A stretch of DNA of 64,000 nucleotides from NCBI RefSeq assembly GCF_000002425.4, contig NC_037266.1, forward strand, positions 1,642,903-1,706,902. Reading direction: 5' to 3'. A program made the position numbers and the translations under genes. Below the pieces are notes generated by a model, which was not told the DNA's origin, made no database searches, and was given only the letters and a program-made list of their open reading frames with translations. Positions within the stretch are counted from its first letter, which is position 1, and each line of letters starts with the position of its first letter. This document shows positions 45,354 through 56,906 of the stretch, in pieces. The DNA is from Physcomitrium patens (Eukaryota; Streptophyta; Bryopsida; Funariales; Funariaceae).

Positions 45354-46293
45354 TTGAGAGAAATACAAGATAATCCAAATGGGTATTAAGCAGCCTCTTA
45401 TTTCAATCTGAATGCTAAACTTTTGGTACCAATATCTCCTTCTTGAACCATTGAATTGCTTCTAAATTTCATTTAAAATATTAAAAATTGAGTCTAATAT
45501 CCATATAAAAAAACACTTCAATCCAATTAATAGATTGCTAATGATCTTAAAAATATTCATTGACCCTCAAATTCTAATTTATGAGACCTCAATCCACAAA
45601 AATCTATATACACCTTGATATAATTGTTTAATTGACTTCAAAATTTTCACAAAAATTTATAATTAGTATACCAACATACTATCTAAGATTTACTTGTATA
45701 TATACTACAAAATTCAAAAAATCTTCAAATTTGTAAACATATTTTTATTTTTTAAAATCTAAACCTACCAAAAACATCACTAACTTTGAAAATCCTTCAA
45801 AAATTTAATATTGACTCAATAGACATTAAAATAATGTCCAAAAATCTTTCCTCAAGATTTAAAAAATCTCACTCTTCAATGTACCAAAGGATCCTAAAGT
45901 CACTTTAGATAAACAGTTTTGTGCCTTAAGATCTAATTTTGACCAGGGTTGACAATCAATTTTCTTTGGATATCAATTTTTGGCTTCTTAATGTAAATTT
46001 TGATAAAATCTACTTTTAATTTTTTCCTATACATGCCTATATTATTTAATTTTTTAATCTATTTTTTTTTTACCTTATTTATGGCTCTACAAAATGAATA
46101 GAAGTCTATTTTGCAAAAAGGCAACATTAGCATCCTTTAATTTTACTATCTTTTTGACTATTATTTAAATTTTAAAATAATATTTTTTAATATTATAAAA
46201 TAATATTTTTTAATATTATAAAATAAGATCTTCTATAATATAATTTTTTCTTTTCTTTTTCATTTATTAGCCGTGTTATATTACAACACTACG
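45354..46293 (-). mobile_element. Partial TGTCG-family LTR
   Basis: In reverse complement this matches 36,720-37,700 of the outer TGTCG LTR (for example around AAAAATTGATA and AAGGCACAAAAC). It ends at the right with a decayed CGTGTTATATTACAACACTACGA, the family terminus. The left end is missing where the neighbouring fossil LTR stops. It separates two chromovirus fossils and interrupts the right-hand one within RT. Confidence 0.6.
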
Positions 46294-48966
46294 ATTGGAG
46301 ATTTAAATTGGCATATGAAGTTCTTAGCCAAGTTCTTCTCAATATATTCTTTGACTACAATCAATTCATTTCATAATAGGCTATAGATTGGTTCTAATGG
46401 TAGTTGATCTCTTTTTCAAAGATCAATGGAACAATCATTATGATGATGCTCTAAAATAATATTTGTATTTTTCTTTTCAAAAACATCTTAATAATCTTGG
46501 TATTGGCTTGGAGTATTATTTGAAATCTTTTTTCCATCAAAAATAGGTGTGGCATATATAAAAAAAAGTTGACCCTTTTTTTGTAATATGCATGAAAGCT
46601 CATAAACCTACTAACAAAAGTTTAGATGTATTTGACTTATGAATTGCTATGTGACTAGAAAAATCTTAGATTAAACTACAAGAAAAATCAAGCTTATAAG
46701 AAATTCAATCTATTTGAGGGTTATACTTTTCTAGCCATAATAATCCTAAAATAACTAAGTTAGAAGGAGATTTAATCCAATTAAATATTATTAAGCTATT
46801 ATAAATATTAATTATTACATCTAAAAAGACAATTTCATTGGTAACATCACTGAAAGATAACAAACGACTATCTATTATTTTTTACAATCACAAGTTTGGA
46901 TTTTTAAATTAAAAATATTTCTTATTTTTTTAACAAAGTTTTTATCTATAAAATAGATTGAGGCCTTTGAATCTAATAATAGTAAGACATTTTAATTTTT
47001 TGATCATAAAAAAATTTCTATTATAAAATAAGATAAAAGATTTGAAAAGAAAATAAGACCTTTATTAGATATTTCTCAAGATTCCAATCGCATGGTCTCT
47101 ATTGTGGCTAAAAAATTAATTTTTCAACACATTGTCTTCTTTGGCAACTATGTTCTTTATCATGTGAATGAATTGTTTTTTTAGATAATATTGAGTAGTA
47201 TGCTTAGACTCTCTACAATATAGGCATAATATTTTTTAATAGTCTTGAGTCTTGTTTTACTCAATAAAAGATTTTAAATATATTATGATTTTTTACATAG
47301 GTTTTACTTTTGATGAATAAGATTTTATAAATTTAGAAGTTATTGCTATTACTTGATTTATACCTCTTCAATCAAATCTTTATTCTTCACATCTTTCAAA
47401 GAATCAATTATTACATGCAATGGCTTGAATAATAAATTACTCCAATGAATCTATTTTTGGTATTATTAATTATAAATCTTTGATATTATCTTTTAATACA
47501 TATGAAAATTAATTGATAACAACCTTATGATTTCAATCTATATTGCAAGCGAGGTTTTGGAATTCAATAGCATATATGGTCGTTGAATGTGATCCTTATC
47601 ATAAAAATACAAGTTTGGTCTTTGCTACCTTTTTGCAATCACTTTCTCTAAATGTGGCCATGAAGACTTTTAAGAATGATTTAAATCAAAAATTATTTTT
47701 GAATATTTTTCCATCGAAGTTACAAACCAAAAAAAAATACTTTCATAGAAAAATGAATCTTTAAATCCAACTTGAATAAATTCATCAAAATATTGAGAAG
47801 GATGCAATCTTAGAAAGAGCTTTATTTGTTCTATTAATCCTTGAAACTTTGATCTTTTTCTATTGAGTTGCTCCAGCGTACTTATCTTTGTCTCTTTTAT
47901 ACTTGTAATAGTAAGACTTTTCAATTTTAATTTTAAAATTAATCTACTTATTTATCTCAATTGTATAATTTCTTGACATAGACTTTAAACTTTATTATTG
48001 ACCTCTTCCATAAGCATTGAAATACTACATCTATGGTTGATGTTAAAAATATGTAAGATTTCTATCTTAAGAGTGTTAACAAGGTTATAAAGATCTGCAA
48101 TGGTTGCAAATCTATTCTCACTTTTGCCAAGAATAGCATCTATAATATTTTCTTCTATAGACAATTCAAAAAAAATTTATAAGTCAAAGTAAAGGATGGT
48201 AATCCACAACCTCTAGTATCAAATAAAAATTTCCTCAAAGAAGAATATTCCATTATTTTTAAAGAAAAAATCACTTTTAGATAATTAAAATATTAGATTG
48301 AAGGTGGATAGTCTACAACCTTCAAAACACAACAATAGAAGTGAGATAGTCCACTCACTTCTAAAAATAAGATAAGAGCATTGAATTAGCATTCTTATCA
48401 AAATGTCAAGGATATGAATCTGAAAGAACCAAAAACTCAATACATTTTTATATTATTCAAAAAGTCAATAAAATCACTCAAAGATAGTAATATATTGAAT
48501 TAAAATAGCTACTACTAAAGACAAGAAGACTAAAAAGTCTTGAAATAAGACTAAGGATTATAAAAGCGTTAACAAGAGTGAAGAAGACTTCACTCTTACT
48601 TCCATATATACTATTAACTAGAAGTTACATGGGGATGTTTTATAAGATCTCTGATACGTGTCTAATTTGTAAGACATGTGTTTTAACTTGCAAGAAAAGT
48701 TTCTTGTATGTATGCCACATTTTTACCTTGTACCACAAGCTAACATGTCCAACACGTTGTTAACTTATTGGCCAAGTTTCTAACCTATCAATCACCTATA
48801 AACATGTATAAAGATGAAACTATCTCTATGAAGGTTCTAAAAAGAATTTCTACAAGATATTATCAAATTAATCTATTTTTATCTATTCATAATTTCTAAG
48901 TAACTATTTGAATAAATATGTATGTCTGCAATAATTTAATATGAGTGCAAAAATATTATTAAGATA
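46294..48966 (-). mobile_element. Gy2-type chromovirus fossil, 5' part (minus strand)
   Basis: Reading the minus strand: 5' LTR (about 48,404-48,966), primer-site remnant (48,391-48,401), leader hairpins (about 48,190-48,330), gag (about 47,090-48,160), protease (about 46,600-47,000) and the first part of RT, ending at the TGTCG junction. Strongly A+T-shifted with many breaks. Whether it was once one element with sequence farther left cannot be decided. Confidence 0.78.
48298..48325 (-). other. Leader hairpin in old fossil
   Basis: On the minus strand TTGAAGG and CCTTCAA form a perfect 7-bp stem around a 14-nt loop (TTGTAGACTATCCA). The loop has drifted heavily, but the two stem arms have changed together relative to Gy2 (TTAGAAG/CTTCTAA). 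Confidence 0.6.
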
Positions 48967-49854
48967 TAAAAATTTAATAATTATATTACTATTGTGTAAA
49001 TTTATATGGATATTATTATTAAAATATTTATCTTGTATTACTCAATAATAAGTTGTTTTGTATATTAGATAAGACATGCATGTTTAATGGAAAGGGAGTA
49101 TTATTCTAGGACCATCACAATTATCCTTAGAATCTTGATCGGCGCCATTTTTTAGAAAGATAATTACAAAAGAGACTTAATTGTAGCTTTGTAGCTTTGT
49201 AGCTTCCTTACTTCAAAAAAAAAAGATAAAATGAGGATGAATAAAAAGAAGAAGAAGGCAATAACATTATCTTATATCTAGACAATTTTCACTTGAATTA
49301 TGTGATAAGTGTGTGAAATTTGAGTGACATTTTTTTCATCTTCTACAATAGCAATAGTCTCTATAGCATTTCATCAGTAATCTTCTTTATTAAAAGGTAT
49401 TCCATGGTATTATCTTATGATGCTTAAGAGCACATGCAAGAAAAACCTAAGCTTTAGTTAATTTGTTACTTTCTTCGTTTGCTTGAGCAACTCTTTTTTT
49501 TTCTTGATTCTTGTGAGTTAGGATTCAAGAAAGAGTCCATTAGTTCGTAACTATTAATAGAAAGCAAAATACCATTGTGAGTATAATTGAGTAATAAACA
49601 TTTGATCTTCTATGTTGGTATAAAGGTGGTAATTGTTATGTTGCAATCAAGTAGATGTAAAGATGATGGTTTGCTTGAAGAGTGAAAAAGAAGGAGATGA
49701 GAAGGTGAAAAAAAAATAAATAAATAATGACTAATTTTGTTATATTGTCCTAACTCACTATTTGTAGCATTCAAATGTATTTTTGATAACTAGATTAATA
49801 GAAGGCAATACAAATGATTAATTTTGAACATGAACATAGCTACATATAACTTAG
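48967..49854. other. AT-rich spacer, nothing recognised
   Basis: No frame of interest. A purine-rich GGAAAGGGAGT near 49,090 could be the purine tract of another lost element, but no supporting domain follows. Confidence 0.5.
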
Positions 49855-50312
49855 TGTTAGGGACATAGTCCTTAGAACCTTCTAGAGACAAGTTTCTAGA
49901 ACCTTCTAGAAGCAAGTCTCTGGAACCTTCTAGAAGCTTCTTAGTTGGTAGAAGATGTTAAGGACATAGTCTTTAGAACCTTTTAGAGATAAGTTTCTAG
50001 AACCTTCTAGAAGCAAGTCTCTGGAACCTTCTAGAAGCTTCCTAGTTGGTAGAAGTTGCTTGAGAAGCTTCCTAGTTGGTAGAAGTTGCTTGAGAAGCTT
50101 CCTAGTTGGTAGAAGTTGCTTGAGAAGCTTCCTATATAGGAGTATATATTGGAATCGAGGCCGAAGAGTTCTTCAGTCTCGACAACACATCTCTTGGAGC
50201 TCTAGCTCACTTCTTTGGTGTTGTTCTTGTATTCATCTGATTAATCTAGTTCTTATCAGTTCTTCTTGAACTTCTTGTTAGATCTCGAGTCTATATTTCT
50301 AAGTTCGTGACA
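49855..50312 (+). repeat. Gy3 5' LTR with duplicated head and 30-bp repeats
   Basis: TGTTAGGG to CGTGACA. The first 101 bases are repeated from 49956. Three copies of a 30-base unit (CCTAGTTGGTAGAAGTTGCT and ten more bases) run through about 50,041-50,130. TATA box at about 50,143-50,150, presumed RNA start AGTCTCGACAA at 50175-50185. Confidence 0.95.
49894..49911. promoter_or_regulatory. Heat-shock-element array in Gy3 LTR
   Basis: TTCTAGAACCTTCTAGAA, four units in perfect register. The 101-base duplication of the LTR head doubles the array (second copy near 49,995-50,012). Upstream of the TATA box, so placed to act as a promoter element. Confidence 0.7.
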
Positions 50313-50314
50313 GT

Positions 50315-50325
50315 TTGTCGAGACT
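50315..50325 (+). promoter_or_regulatory. Gy3 self-primer binding site
   Basis: TTGTCGAGACT, two bases after the 5' LTR, perfectly complementary to AGTCTCGACAA at 50175-50185. Same sequence and same offset as Gy1. Confidence 0.75.
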
Positions 50326-50404
50326 TCACTCACCTCAGATATCAGAGCTAGTTTCTTCCTCGTTATAGTGCAGACTACTCCTCTACTTGGAAGTATACTA
50401 GCAT

Positions 50405-50548
50405 TTTAGAGGTTGCGGATTATCTTCCTCTAAACTGATACTTCTTTTGTTACAATATTGGAGTCTTATTCTTCTTGGAGAGAGTGGATTACTCCTTTTC
50501 TTGAAGCTCTTAAGGCAATTTAGAAGTTGCGGAGTACCCTCCTCTAAA
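50405..50548 (+). other. Gy3 leader hairpins (two)
   Basis: First hairpin 50405-50434: TTTAGAGG and CCTCTAAA, 8 pairs, 14-nt loop (TTGCGGATTATCTT). Second hairpin 50519-50548: TTTAGAAG and CCTCTAAA with one mispair and a 14-nt loop (TTGCGGAGTACCCT). Both lie in the untranslated leader before gag. Confidence 0.7.
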
Positions 50549-50592
50549 CCAATATTGTCTTCTTGTAGAGTCATTTCTGTCCTTCTCTTAGA

Positions 50593-51618
50593 ATGGCCAG
50601 AGGCCAAGACATTAGTATGATGGAAAGTTCGAAGTCCAAGTTGGATGCTATCATGAATGCCCTCGCTACGTTATCGCAAAGAACTGCAGAGATTGAAGGA
50701 GTCATGGCAAGGCTTCATAATGATGGAGCATCTGGGATGGCACAATCTAGGTTGCACCAGCCTCAAACTTCTGCACTTGGAGAAGCAACTTTGCCTCAGG
50801 TTCGACAAGCATCACTGATTCTACAAAATAAGGAGCCCCAAGTTAGCCTTCCGGACAAGTTCGATGGTACACGTTCCAAGTTTTGAGGATTCGTCAATCA
50901 AATCAAGTTCATAACAGTTTTACAGCTCGAACGCTATCCAACGGAGGAGTCACGTGTTGGACTTATTAGAACCTTACTTACAAGGCAAGCTCTATCATGG
51001 TTTGCTCCTTTGTTTGAGAAACAATCATCCATATTAAACAACTTTGAAACCTTTTTGGATGCATTTGCGGAAGCATTTGGTGAACACGACAAGGTTCGAT
51101 GGATTACAACAAAGATCTGGTCACTACGACAAGAGATGCGTTCTACATCAGTCTATGCATCGGACTTCAGGCAAGTAGCATGTGACATCAATTGCAACGA
51201 AGAAGCATTGATGAGTCAATTCTATTGGGATTTAAGGGATGATGTGAAGGATTTGCTTTTAACTCTTCTTGATCCACAAATGCTCAACGAAGCTATTAGC
51301 CAAGCTATGAAGTGTGATAATCGTCTATTCCAATGCTGCCAAGATCAATATTCAAGACAACATATGGTTTGTCACGTCCCAACTATGTCGACAAGCAGTG
51401 TGAATTCACATTCAGAGGTAGAAGACATGCAAATTGATGCGGTACGTGCCAAATCCCTTACTCTAGAAGAAAAAAAGCACCGCATGGAGGAAGGTCTATG
51501 CTTGTATTGCGGTGAAGAAGGCCACAAAGTTGGTAACTGCCCCAAGAAGCAAAATCGACGTATTTTTAAGACTAGGGGTGCGTTTGTTCAGAAAAACGAG
51601 GATGCCCAGCTACAATAG
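50593..51618 (+). pseudogene. Gy3 gag region
   Basis: From MARGQDISMMESSKSKLDAI through the capsid motif LPDKFDGTRSKF to a CCHC zinc knuckle (CLYCGEEGHKVGNC) near 51,500-51,540. Homologous to Gy1 gag throughout. Broken, so listed as a fossil gene. Confidence 0.92.
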
Positions 51619-51623
51619 GAACC

Positions 51624-54600
51624 GTGTGGCTGGATAGTGAAATATCGCAACAACAACCAGGTTCCTTTCTTTCTGCTCAACCTATCCTTTGCTTTACAAT
51701 CCCTTTGCTTATTGGCCCTCAGAAACTGAGAACCTTAGCATTATTAGATTTAGGAGCATCTGCTTGTTTCTTAGACGAAGATTTTGCAAAGTGTCATAAG
51801 ATCCCTTTAGTACAAAAATCCAAACTTGTTCACGTTGAGGTCATAGATGGGCAACCTTTATTGTCTGGTAGTGTCATCTATGAATCAGAACCTATAGAAG
51901 TGACGTTTAAGGACCGTAGTAGTCATATTATTTTCAATATTATTAGAACCCCATCAAATCCTGTTATTCTTGGTCTTTCTTGGTTGGAAAAGCATAACCC
52001 ATCCATAGATTGGAAGTTACGAAAGATGACATTTCCCACAAAACCACCCAAGAGCAAGCCTAGTAGAAAATCTCGAATAGAGAAATCTTTATTCATTGGA
52101 GCAAGAGCGTTTATAAGATCGTCCAAGGAAGGCACACCGTTTGTCATTTATGCGGTTTCAACTATCGGGGAGAAGATCTCGATAGTAAGTATACCTGAGC
52201 AATATAAGGATTTTAAAGACGTGTTTCAAAAGGAAAATGCCGACATGCTATTGGAACACCGACCATATGATTGCGCCATAGACTTGCAGGAAGGAGTACA
52301 ACCGTCTTTTGGCCCAATCTACAATCTATCGCAGACGGAGTTGGCGGAGTTACGAAAGTACATCGACAAGAATCTAGCCAAGAACTTCATCCACCATTCA
52401 AAATCATCAGCTGGAGTACCAATCTTATTTGTGAAGAAGAAAGATGGCTCGTTGCGGATGTGCGTGGACTATCGAGGCCTCAACAAAGTAACAAAGAAGA
52501 ATCGTTATCTGTTACCCTTGATTTCTGGTCTCTTAGAACAACTTCGACATGCAAGGATCTTTACAAAAATTGATCTAAGGGGAGCTTACAATCTTGTACG
52601 AATCAAGGAAGGAGATGAGTGGAAGACAGCGTTCCGTACAAGGTATAGCCATTTTGAGTATAATGTCATGCCCTTTGGTCTTACCAATGCTCCAGCGGTC
52701 TTTCAACATATGATGAATGACATTTTTCGAGAGCACCTTGACAATTTTATTGTCATCTATTTGGATGATATTTTGATATTCTCCAAAAATGAGGAAGAGC
52801 ATGAAAAGCACGTTTGTTTGGTCTTGGAGAAACTACGCGAGCGAGGACTATATATCAAGTTGGAGAAGTGTTTATTTAACCAAATAGAGATGGAATTTCT
52901 GGGGTTCATTGCGACTACAGAAGGCTTGAAGATAGACCCCAAGAAGGTGGAAGCAATCGTATCATGGGAGGTTCCGAAGACGATTAGAGATGTACAATGC
53001 TTTCTTGGTTTTGTTAACTTCTATCGGATCTTCATCAAGAACTACTCTCAAGTTACTGCTCCTCTCACTGGGTTGACATGCAAGGATAAGCTGGAATGGG
53101 GACCTCTAGTAGAGAAGGCGTTTCAAGACTTGAAGACCGCATTTACTACAGCTCCAATCTTGGTACATCCAAACTTTACAAAGGCCTTTTATTTGGAAAC
53201 TAATGCTTCGGATTTTGCTTTGGGAGCTGTACTTTCACAAATGGGAGAAGACAAGAAGCTCCATTTGGTTGCATTCTATTCTCGAAAGTTCTCTGCTGCT
53301 GAAATCAATTATGAGATCCACGATAAGGAACTTCTTGCTATAGTGGATTCTTTCAAAGAATGGCATCATTTTCTTGAAGGAGCTACACACCCAGTGATCG
53401 TATACACAGATCACAAGAATTTGGAATATTTCATGTCGGCTCGAGTTCTAAATCGATGTCAAGCTCGATGGAGTATGTTGCTATCTAGGTTCAATTTTGT
53501 TATCACTTATCAACCTGGAAAGCAGCAAGGACTATCTGATGCCTTATCAAGGAGATCGTATCTTGTACCAAAGGCTGGAGAAGTAGCGTTTGATCAACAA
53601 TATACGACATTGTTGAAGCCAGAGCAATTTCAGCTTTGTGCTACTATTGTGCCAATTGATGCTGACTTCTTGAATCATGTACATGCCGTGACCATTGAAG
53701 ATTTAGTAGCCATTGATATTAAGCAGTATGCCAATGACGACAAGTTCAAGGTGGAGGGAGATCTTTTATACTTTGAGGAGCGGTTGTATATTCCAAAAGC
53801 ACCAGCACGACTCCGAGTTCTTCAATCTCGCCACGATTTTCCAACTACGGGACATTTTGGATTCAACAAGACCTTGGAGCTTATTTCTCGAGATTTTTGA
53901 TGGCCCCAAATGTGGAAGGATGTGAAAGATTTTGTCCTCTCCTACGACATCTGTTCAAGATCCAAGAATCCTCGGCATCGCCCTTATGGACTCCTATAGC
54001 CATTGCCGATTCCACGTCGACCATGGTCTTCAGTTTCCATGGACTTCATCACGGACCTGCCATCATCGAACTCAATTGACAATATCTTTGTCGTGATAGA
54101 TCAGCTTAAAAAGATGGTGCACTTTGTCCCTTGCAAGAAGACATCGTCCAGTGAAGTCACAGCAAGGCTCTTTCTCGATAATGTATATTGATATCATGGA
54201 CTACCAGATAATATCGTATCAGATCGAGGAACCCAGTTCGTATCAAAGTTTTAGAGATCTTTCTTTGAGATACTGAAAGTGGATATCAAGCTTTCTTTGG
54301 CTTTTCATCCTCAAACTGATGGCCAAACGAAACGGGTGAACCAAGTCTTGGAACAATACTTACGATGCAGCATCAACTATCAGCAAGACAATTGGACCAC
54401 ATATCTACCGATGTCGTGTTGTAACACGAGTATATCGTGAAAATATAAAGAAAGGGGACTTTTATTAATGTTCAGTTACCTCGAATATTGGGATCAACGA
54501 CCAACTCGAGTGCAAATACTGAGTGGCCAAGTTCAGTCACCCCGTTACAATCAGCCGGGGCATACTGAAATGCTCCATTCGATTCCAATAACGGGAGTCA

Positions 54601-56370
54601 GCAGGAAGGGAAAGGACCAATTCACACGACGGGTGAGCCTGGTTCGAAGAGCCAATTGGATCTAATTTCAAGAATCCAATCCGGGTCCTCTTACCCAATA
54701 TGAGATCTGAATTGGTCGGGCAATCCAATGCAGTCTAATTACAGGAAAATCCAGGTCTTACTACGGGCCTCAGCTAATCTGACGCGAAGGACCAATTTGC
54801 TCCAATTACGGGAACTTCCGGGTCTTACTACTGGACTCTTAGCCAATATGAGACCTGAATTGGTTGGGCGACTCAATGTGGTCCCGATTACGGGGTTTTG
54901 ATTCTGTTTCAGGTTGTCTTGTTCTCTGTGCCGTTTCAGGGAACGTTGTTTTCAGTAAAAAGATCTCTTAAAGGTAAAAACGGAGGAGAAAGCTTTGACG
55001 ACGAGAGCCAATTTTGGATCCAAGCTCTGACGGTGGGAGCCAATTCCGGATCCAAGACGGAGGATTGAAGAAATTCAGAATTAAGGTTAAAAAATGAGAG
55101 GGGGGAGAATAAGTTTTGGGGGGGTTTTTTTTTGAAGGATCAGAGAGCTAGCTTCATGCTTCGCGCGGGGAAAGAAGACAGAGAATTGGGTTTTTTTTCT
55201 TCATAGGGTTTTGGGAAGACTGAGGCAATTGTTGCTGAAGTCAGTGTTGTAATGGTGAATTGGGATTTTTAATGAAGTGGGTTTGATTACTCTTGACTGT
55301 TTTGTGAAATCGAGTTACGTCTGTGATGAAGAATTAAAAGGGTGTCTATAGGATTGAGTATGCAGAGTGAATGAAATTTATTGAATTAATCTAACGAGAC
55401 AGTCCATGGATACAAGATCGTGAGTATAAAGCAGCATCGAAGATTAACAGTTTGGATTGTTCGGGGTTCTCTATAACGTTTAGAGACCTACCGGCTGGGG
55501 CAAAAAAGACTTTGGCGAGCAGTTGAAGGACATCTGTATAGATTTACGATGTATTCTTGTAGTTGTTTATATTCCAATAGTCAAAAACTGATAGACTGTT
55601 TGAATATTAGCGAATCTCCATACTACCTTCTACAGCCAGACGCCCGGCACGTTCTCGAGCAGGAAAGCACGTAATACGACACCGCTAGCCGAGTTTGCAT
55701 ATAACAATACCCTCCATACGTTGACTCAATACACACCATTCTTTTCCAAATATGAATATCATCCGAAGCTTGATTTATTGAGTCCGTCAACAAATAACAA
55801 TCCAGTAGTTGAAGGATTTACGAAACAACTATCAGAGCTTCAAAATATGTTGAAGCTTCAATTACAATCCGCTCAAGAATCCTACAAGGTGTCTGCAGAT
55901 AGATTTCAAAATCAAGCACCTACTTTCAAAATTAGAGATAAAGCATGGCTTCTTCGACGGAATATCAAGTCTAAGCGACCATGTGATAAGTTGGACTATC
56001 GAAGATTGGGACCATTTATCATCCAGAAGCAAATCAATCCAGTGGCATACCATCTGGAATTACCGGCTTCTATGAAGGTACATCCAGTCTTTCATGTTTC
56101 TCTTTTGGAGCCTTATCGAGAGTCGTCTTTTCCTGGAAGAGTGCAATGTCCACCACCTAGTATTGAGATCAAGAACCACGAGGAATGCGAGGTTGAAAAG
56201 GTGTTGGATTCATGGTAAAGGTGGGGCAAGTTGGAGTATCATGTTCATTGGTGCGGCTATGACATTAATGAGCAAACGTGGGAGCCAGCTGAAAATCTTG
56301 CCAATGCGCCACAAAAGGTACAAGAGTTTCATCAACAACATCCTCATAAACCTAAGCCGGTTCGACGATA
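51624..56370 (+). pseudogene. Gy3 pol region: PR-RT-RH-IN-chromodomain
   Basis: Protease, RT (VIYLDDILIFSKNEEEHEKH), RNase H (TDHKNLEYFMSARVLNR), integrase zinc-binding region (HDFPTTGHFGFNKTLEL) and core (SMDFITDLPSSN), then a chromodomain near 56,225-56,330 (VHWCGYDINEQTWEP in part). Integrase is divided by the TGTCG LTR at 54412-55681. Several breaks besides that insertion. Confidence 0.93.
54412..55681 (+). mobile_element. TGTCG-family solo LTR inside Gy3
   Basis: Starts TGTCGTGTTGTAACACGAGT and ends CACGTAATACGACA. Removing it restores the integrase text seen in Gy1 around LAEFAYNNT. Flanks ACCGA and ACCGC suggest a 4-5 bp duplication. It matches the reverse complement of 30618-32036. 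A TATAAAG at about 55,425 could be its promoter. No coding frame of note. Confidence 0.8.
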
Positions 56371-56502
56371 GCTTCCTTCTAAAGCTTGCTCATCCAAGAA
56401 TATAAGAAAGGGAGAAAGCACCACCAAAATTCGTAGTTGATGTAATTATTTTCTCCAAGATAAAGTAGAATTTTTTCAGTAGCCATAGCTTGGTCTTCTA
56501 AT

Positions 56503-56856
56503 ATGGATAGCCAAGATATAGATACTATGTCAATCAAATTATATCAACCAACTAGCTCACGAAGGCGACCCCGAGATGAAGAATCACCTACACCACAACG
56601 ACGACGGAGGATACCAAGTAATCGATCACTGGTGATTGTATTCGAGTTTGAGCATGCTTATGATGGTCAGCCAGAAGGCGTATTTGCAGGACAATTTGAC
56701 AATGAGGACACGGAAGTTCATGCTTGGTCAGAAGTTGAAGGAGTGGGCTACTACCGTTGGCTTCAAGGGCCGATGAACCACTTGCCTCGTGAACAACAGT
56801 TGGAGTTCATAGCAAACGTTATGCGACAAATCTTCATTTTCTTGCGTTGGTACTGA
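56503..56856 (+). CDS. Gy3 accessory ORF (117 aa), unknown family
   Basis: Whole frame of 117 codons, starting MDSQDIDTMSIKL, with the basic segment SSRRRPRDEESPTPQRRRRI and the core WSEVEGVGYYRWLQGP and NHLPREQQLEFIANVMRQIF. It aligns without gaps to the Gy1 frame over the core. It stays open although gag and pol of the same element are broken, which may be chance given its length. Located between the chromodomain and the purine tract. Confidence 0.72.
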   Translation: MDSQDIDTMSIKLYQPTSSRRRPRDEESPTPQRRRRIPSNRSLVIVFEFEHAYDGQPEGVFAGQFDNEDTEVHAWSEVEGVGYYRWLQGPMNHLPREQQLEFIANVMRQIFIFLRWY

Positions 56857-56906
56857 TTAACAACAACATTACTTCTCAGAGACCTTGAAGCTAAAGGAGG
56901 GGGTGA

